Below are positions 63,158-64,000 of a stretch of 64,000 bases of DNA, in pieces. The notes beneath the pieces were generated by a model. The model made no database searches, was not told the DNA's origin, and saw only the letters and a program-made list of their open reading frames with translations. The DNA lies in contig NZ_AVGG01000012.1 in assembly GCF_000498535.1 (NCBI RefSeq), forward strand, positions 49,355 to 113,354. Direction: 5' to 3'. The DNA comes from Flavobacterium limnosediminis JC2902. Lineage in GTDB: Bacteria; Bacteroidota; Bacteroidia; Flavobacteriales; Flavobacteriaceae. Both the position numbers and the translations under genes were made by a program. Positions within the stretch are counted from its first letter, which is position 1. Each line of letters opens with the position of its first letter.

Positions 63158-64000
63158 TTAGAACGGCATTAAGATTACGTTGATACGTAAGTCTTGTGTA
63201 GTTCCATTGGTTTCGTTCAAAAAGATATCCAAAGATGAAGAAGTAACATTTAAGATTACAGGCGTCTCAACATCATTGTCATCGTCTGCAGTACCAAGAC
63301 TAACAAGACTGACCATCGGTATAAAATTTGTATTGCCCTGATCTGCGAAATTAACTGTGATGGTTGAAGAACTTCCGCTGTTTGATTTGCTTGCGAAAGC
63401 TATATCTCCACCTACTGCCGTACTGATGCCGGAAGCGACATCACCTATCAGAACATAACCTGAAGTAATTTTATTCCAAGAAGCATTACCGTTTCCGTCA
63501 GACATCAGTACTTTTCTGTTACCTTGGGTACCGTCTGCAATCCTAATATTTCCTTCAACATCTAACTTTGCATCAGGACTATTTGTTCCGATACCGATAC
63601 TGCCACCGTTGTTGAAAAGATTGTTGTTATTGGTTACCCAATAACTACCATTCCAATAAGGGGTATTTCCATACTGTGTGCCACTGGTCAAGAGACCTGC
63701 CGGACCTTGTGGACCCATTGGACCCGTTGCTCCATCTAATCCGTCATTTCCTGCCGGACCTTGAGGACCCATTGGACCTGTTGCTCCATCTAATCCGTCA
63801 TTTCCTGCCGGACCTTGAGGACCCATTGGACCTGTTGCTCCATCTAATCCGTCATTTCCTGCCGGACCTTGAGGACCCATTGGACCTGTTGCTCCATCTA
63901 ATCCATCATTTCCTGCCGGACCTTGAGGACCCATTGGACCTGTTGCTCCATCTAATCCGTCATTTCCTGCCGGACCTTGAGGACCCATTGGACCTGTTGC
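63158..64000 (-). CDS. Collagen-like repeat protein (partial, start outside window)
   Basis: Open frame from the right edge to a stop at 63158. The visible N-terminal part is Gly-x-y collagen sequence in 18-residue units [18 protein letters not shown]. After it comes a hinge ([16 protein letters not shown]), then [21 protein letters not shown] and [20 protein letters not shown], the stalk-type motif of Bacteroidetes surface/tail-fibre-like proteins, and a C-terminal beta domain of about 95 residues. It is probably a trimeric secreted or surface fibre. The start and any signal peptide lie beyond the window. Confidence 0.85.
   Translation of the reverse strand, partial: ATGPMGPQGPAGNDGLDGATGPMGPQGPAGNDGLDGATGPMGPQGPAGNDGLDGATGPMGPQGPAGNDGLDGATGPMGPQGPAGNDGLDGATGPMGPQGPAGLLTSGTQYGNTPYWNGSYWVTNNNNLFNNGGSIGIGTNSPDAKLDVEGNIRIADGTQGNRKVLMSDGNGNASWNKITSGYVLIGDVASGISTAVGGDIAFASKSNSGSSSTITVNFADQGNTNFIPMVSLVSLGTADDDNDVETPVILNVTSSSLDIFLNETNGTTQDLRINVILMPF
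63700..64000 (-). repeat. 54-nt coding tandem repeat
   Basis: More than five nearly identical 54-nt units encoding the 18-residue collagen-like unit, with only scattered single-base differences (for example at 63719, 63762 and 63904). The array runs off the right edge. Confidence 0.9.

Noticed and set aside
63700..64000. Regular repeat that could be taken for a CRISPR array
   Set aside because: The 54-nt units are contiguous without variable spacers and stay in frame in a collagen-like coding sequence.

Overview
The window comes from a low-GC member of the Bacteroidota, most likely a Flavobacteriaceae close to Flavobacterium. Three things point there: C-terminal type IX secretion sorting domains on two secreted proteins, the Bacteroidetes promoter word TAnnTTTG in front of several genes, and gene families typical of the group (VTC/DUF4956 pairs, a CzcA-TolC fusion, bifunctional HisB, MHS-acs). 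I saw no rRNA, tRNA, insertion sequence, prophage or CRISPR array. The window cuts a gene at each end.

Layout. 1-2.6 kb: tail of an unknown plus-strand gene, then a tightly coupled minus-strand operon (lipoprotein, VTC polyphosphate-polymerase-like protein, DUF4956 membrane protein, DUF2490 outer-membrane protein). 3.2-8.2 kb: fabG, a large membrane protein with a von Willebrand-like region, and an LTA-synthase-like phosphotransferase. 8.3-17.9 kb: a heavy-metal island (response regulator, CDF transporter, histidine kinase, CzcA fused to a TolC-like protein, CzcB-like adaptor, ferritin-VIT1 iron/manganese exporter). 18.1-26.1 kb: a small membrane protein and a complete histidine operon hisGDCBHAF-IE, preceded by a leader peptide with four consecutive His codons and an attenuator hairpin. 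26.1-30.2 kb: housekeeping genes (DUF2461, NUDIX, thioesterase, MscS channel, DUF3817, two unknowns).

30.5-42.0 kb: a Pel-like exopolysaccharide locus. It has PelF and PelG, a separate GH114-type hydrolase, a polytopic GT-C-like membrane protein, and a 1291-residue lipoprotein that joins a DUF2194 deacetylase, a TPR-like region and a predicted outer-membrane barrel. The known PelB, PelC, PelD and PelE are absent as separate genes, so this looks like a rearranged Bacteroidetes version of the Pel machine. A secreted DUF4832-type protein is convergent with it.

42.8-50.1 kb: an EamA transporter, a CNMP/CBS/DUF294 protein with a DEDDh exonuclease, and acs with an MHS transporter and a small two-helix membrane protein. 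This is a variant of the proteobacterial acetate-utilisation cluster. 50.2-61.2 kb: an aromatic catabolic cluster that fits, step for step, a route from anthranilate through 2-aminobenzoyl-CoA, 5-hydroxyanthranilate, maleamylpyruvate, maleamate and maleate to fumarate plus pyruvate. 61.2-64 kb: two surface-type proteins, one with delta-60 repeats and one with collagen-like repeats.

The spacers inside the his and aromatic operons are unusual. They contain short repeated phrases, REP-like units and perfect palindromes that look like dispersed flavobacterial repeat families.
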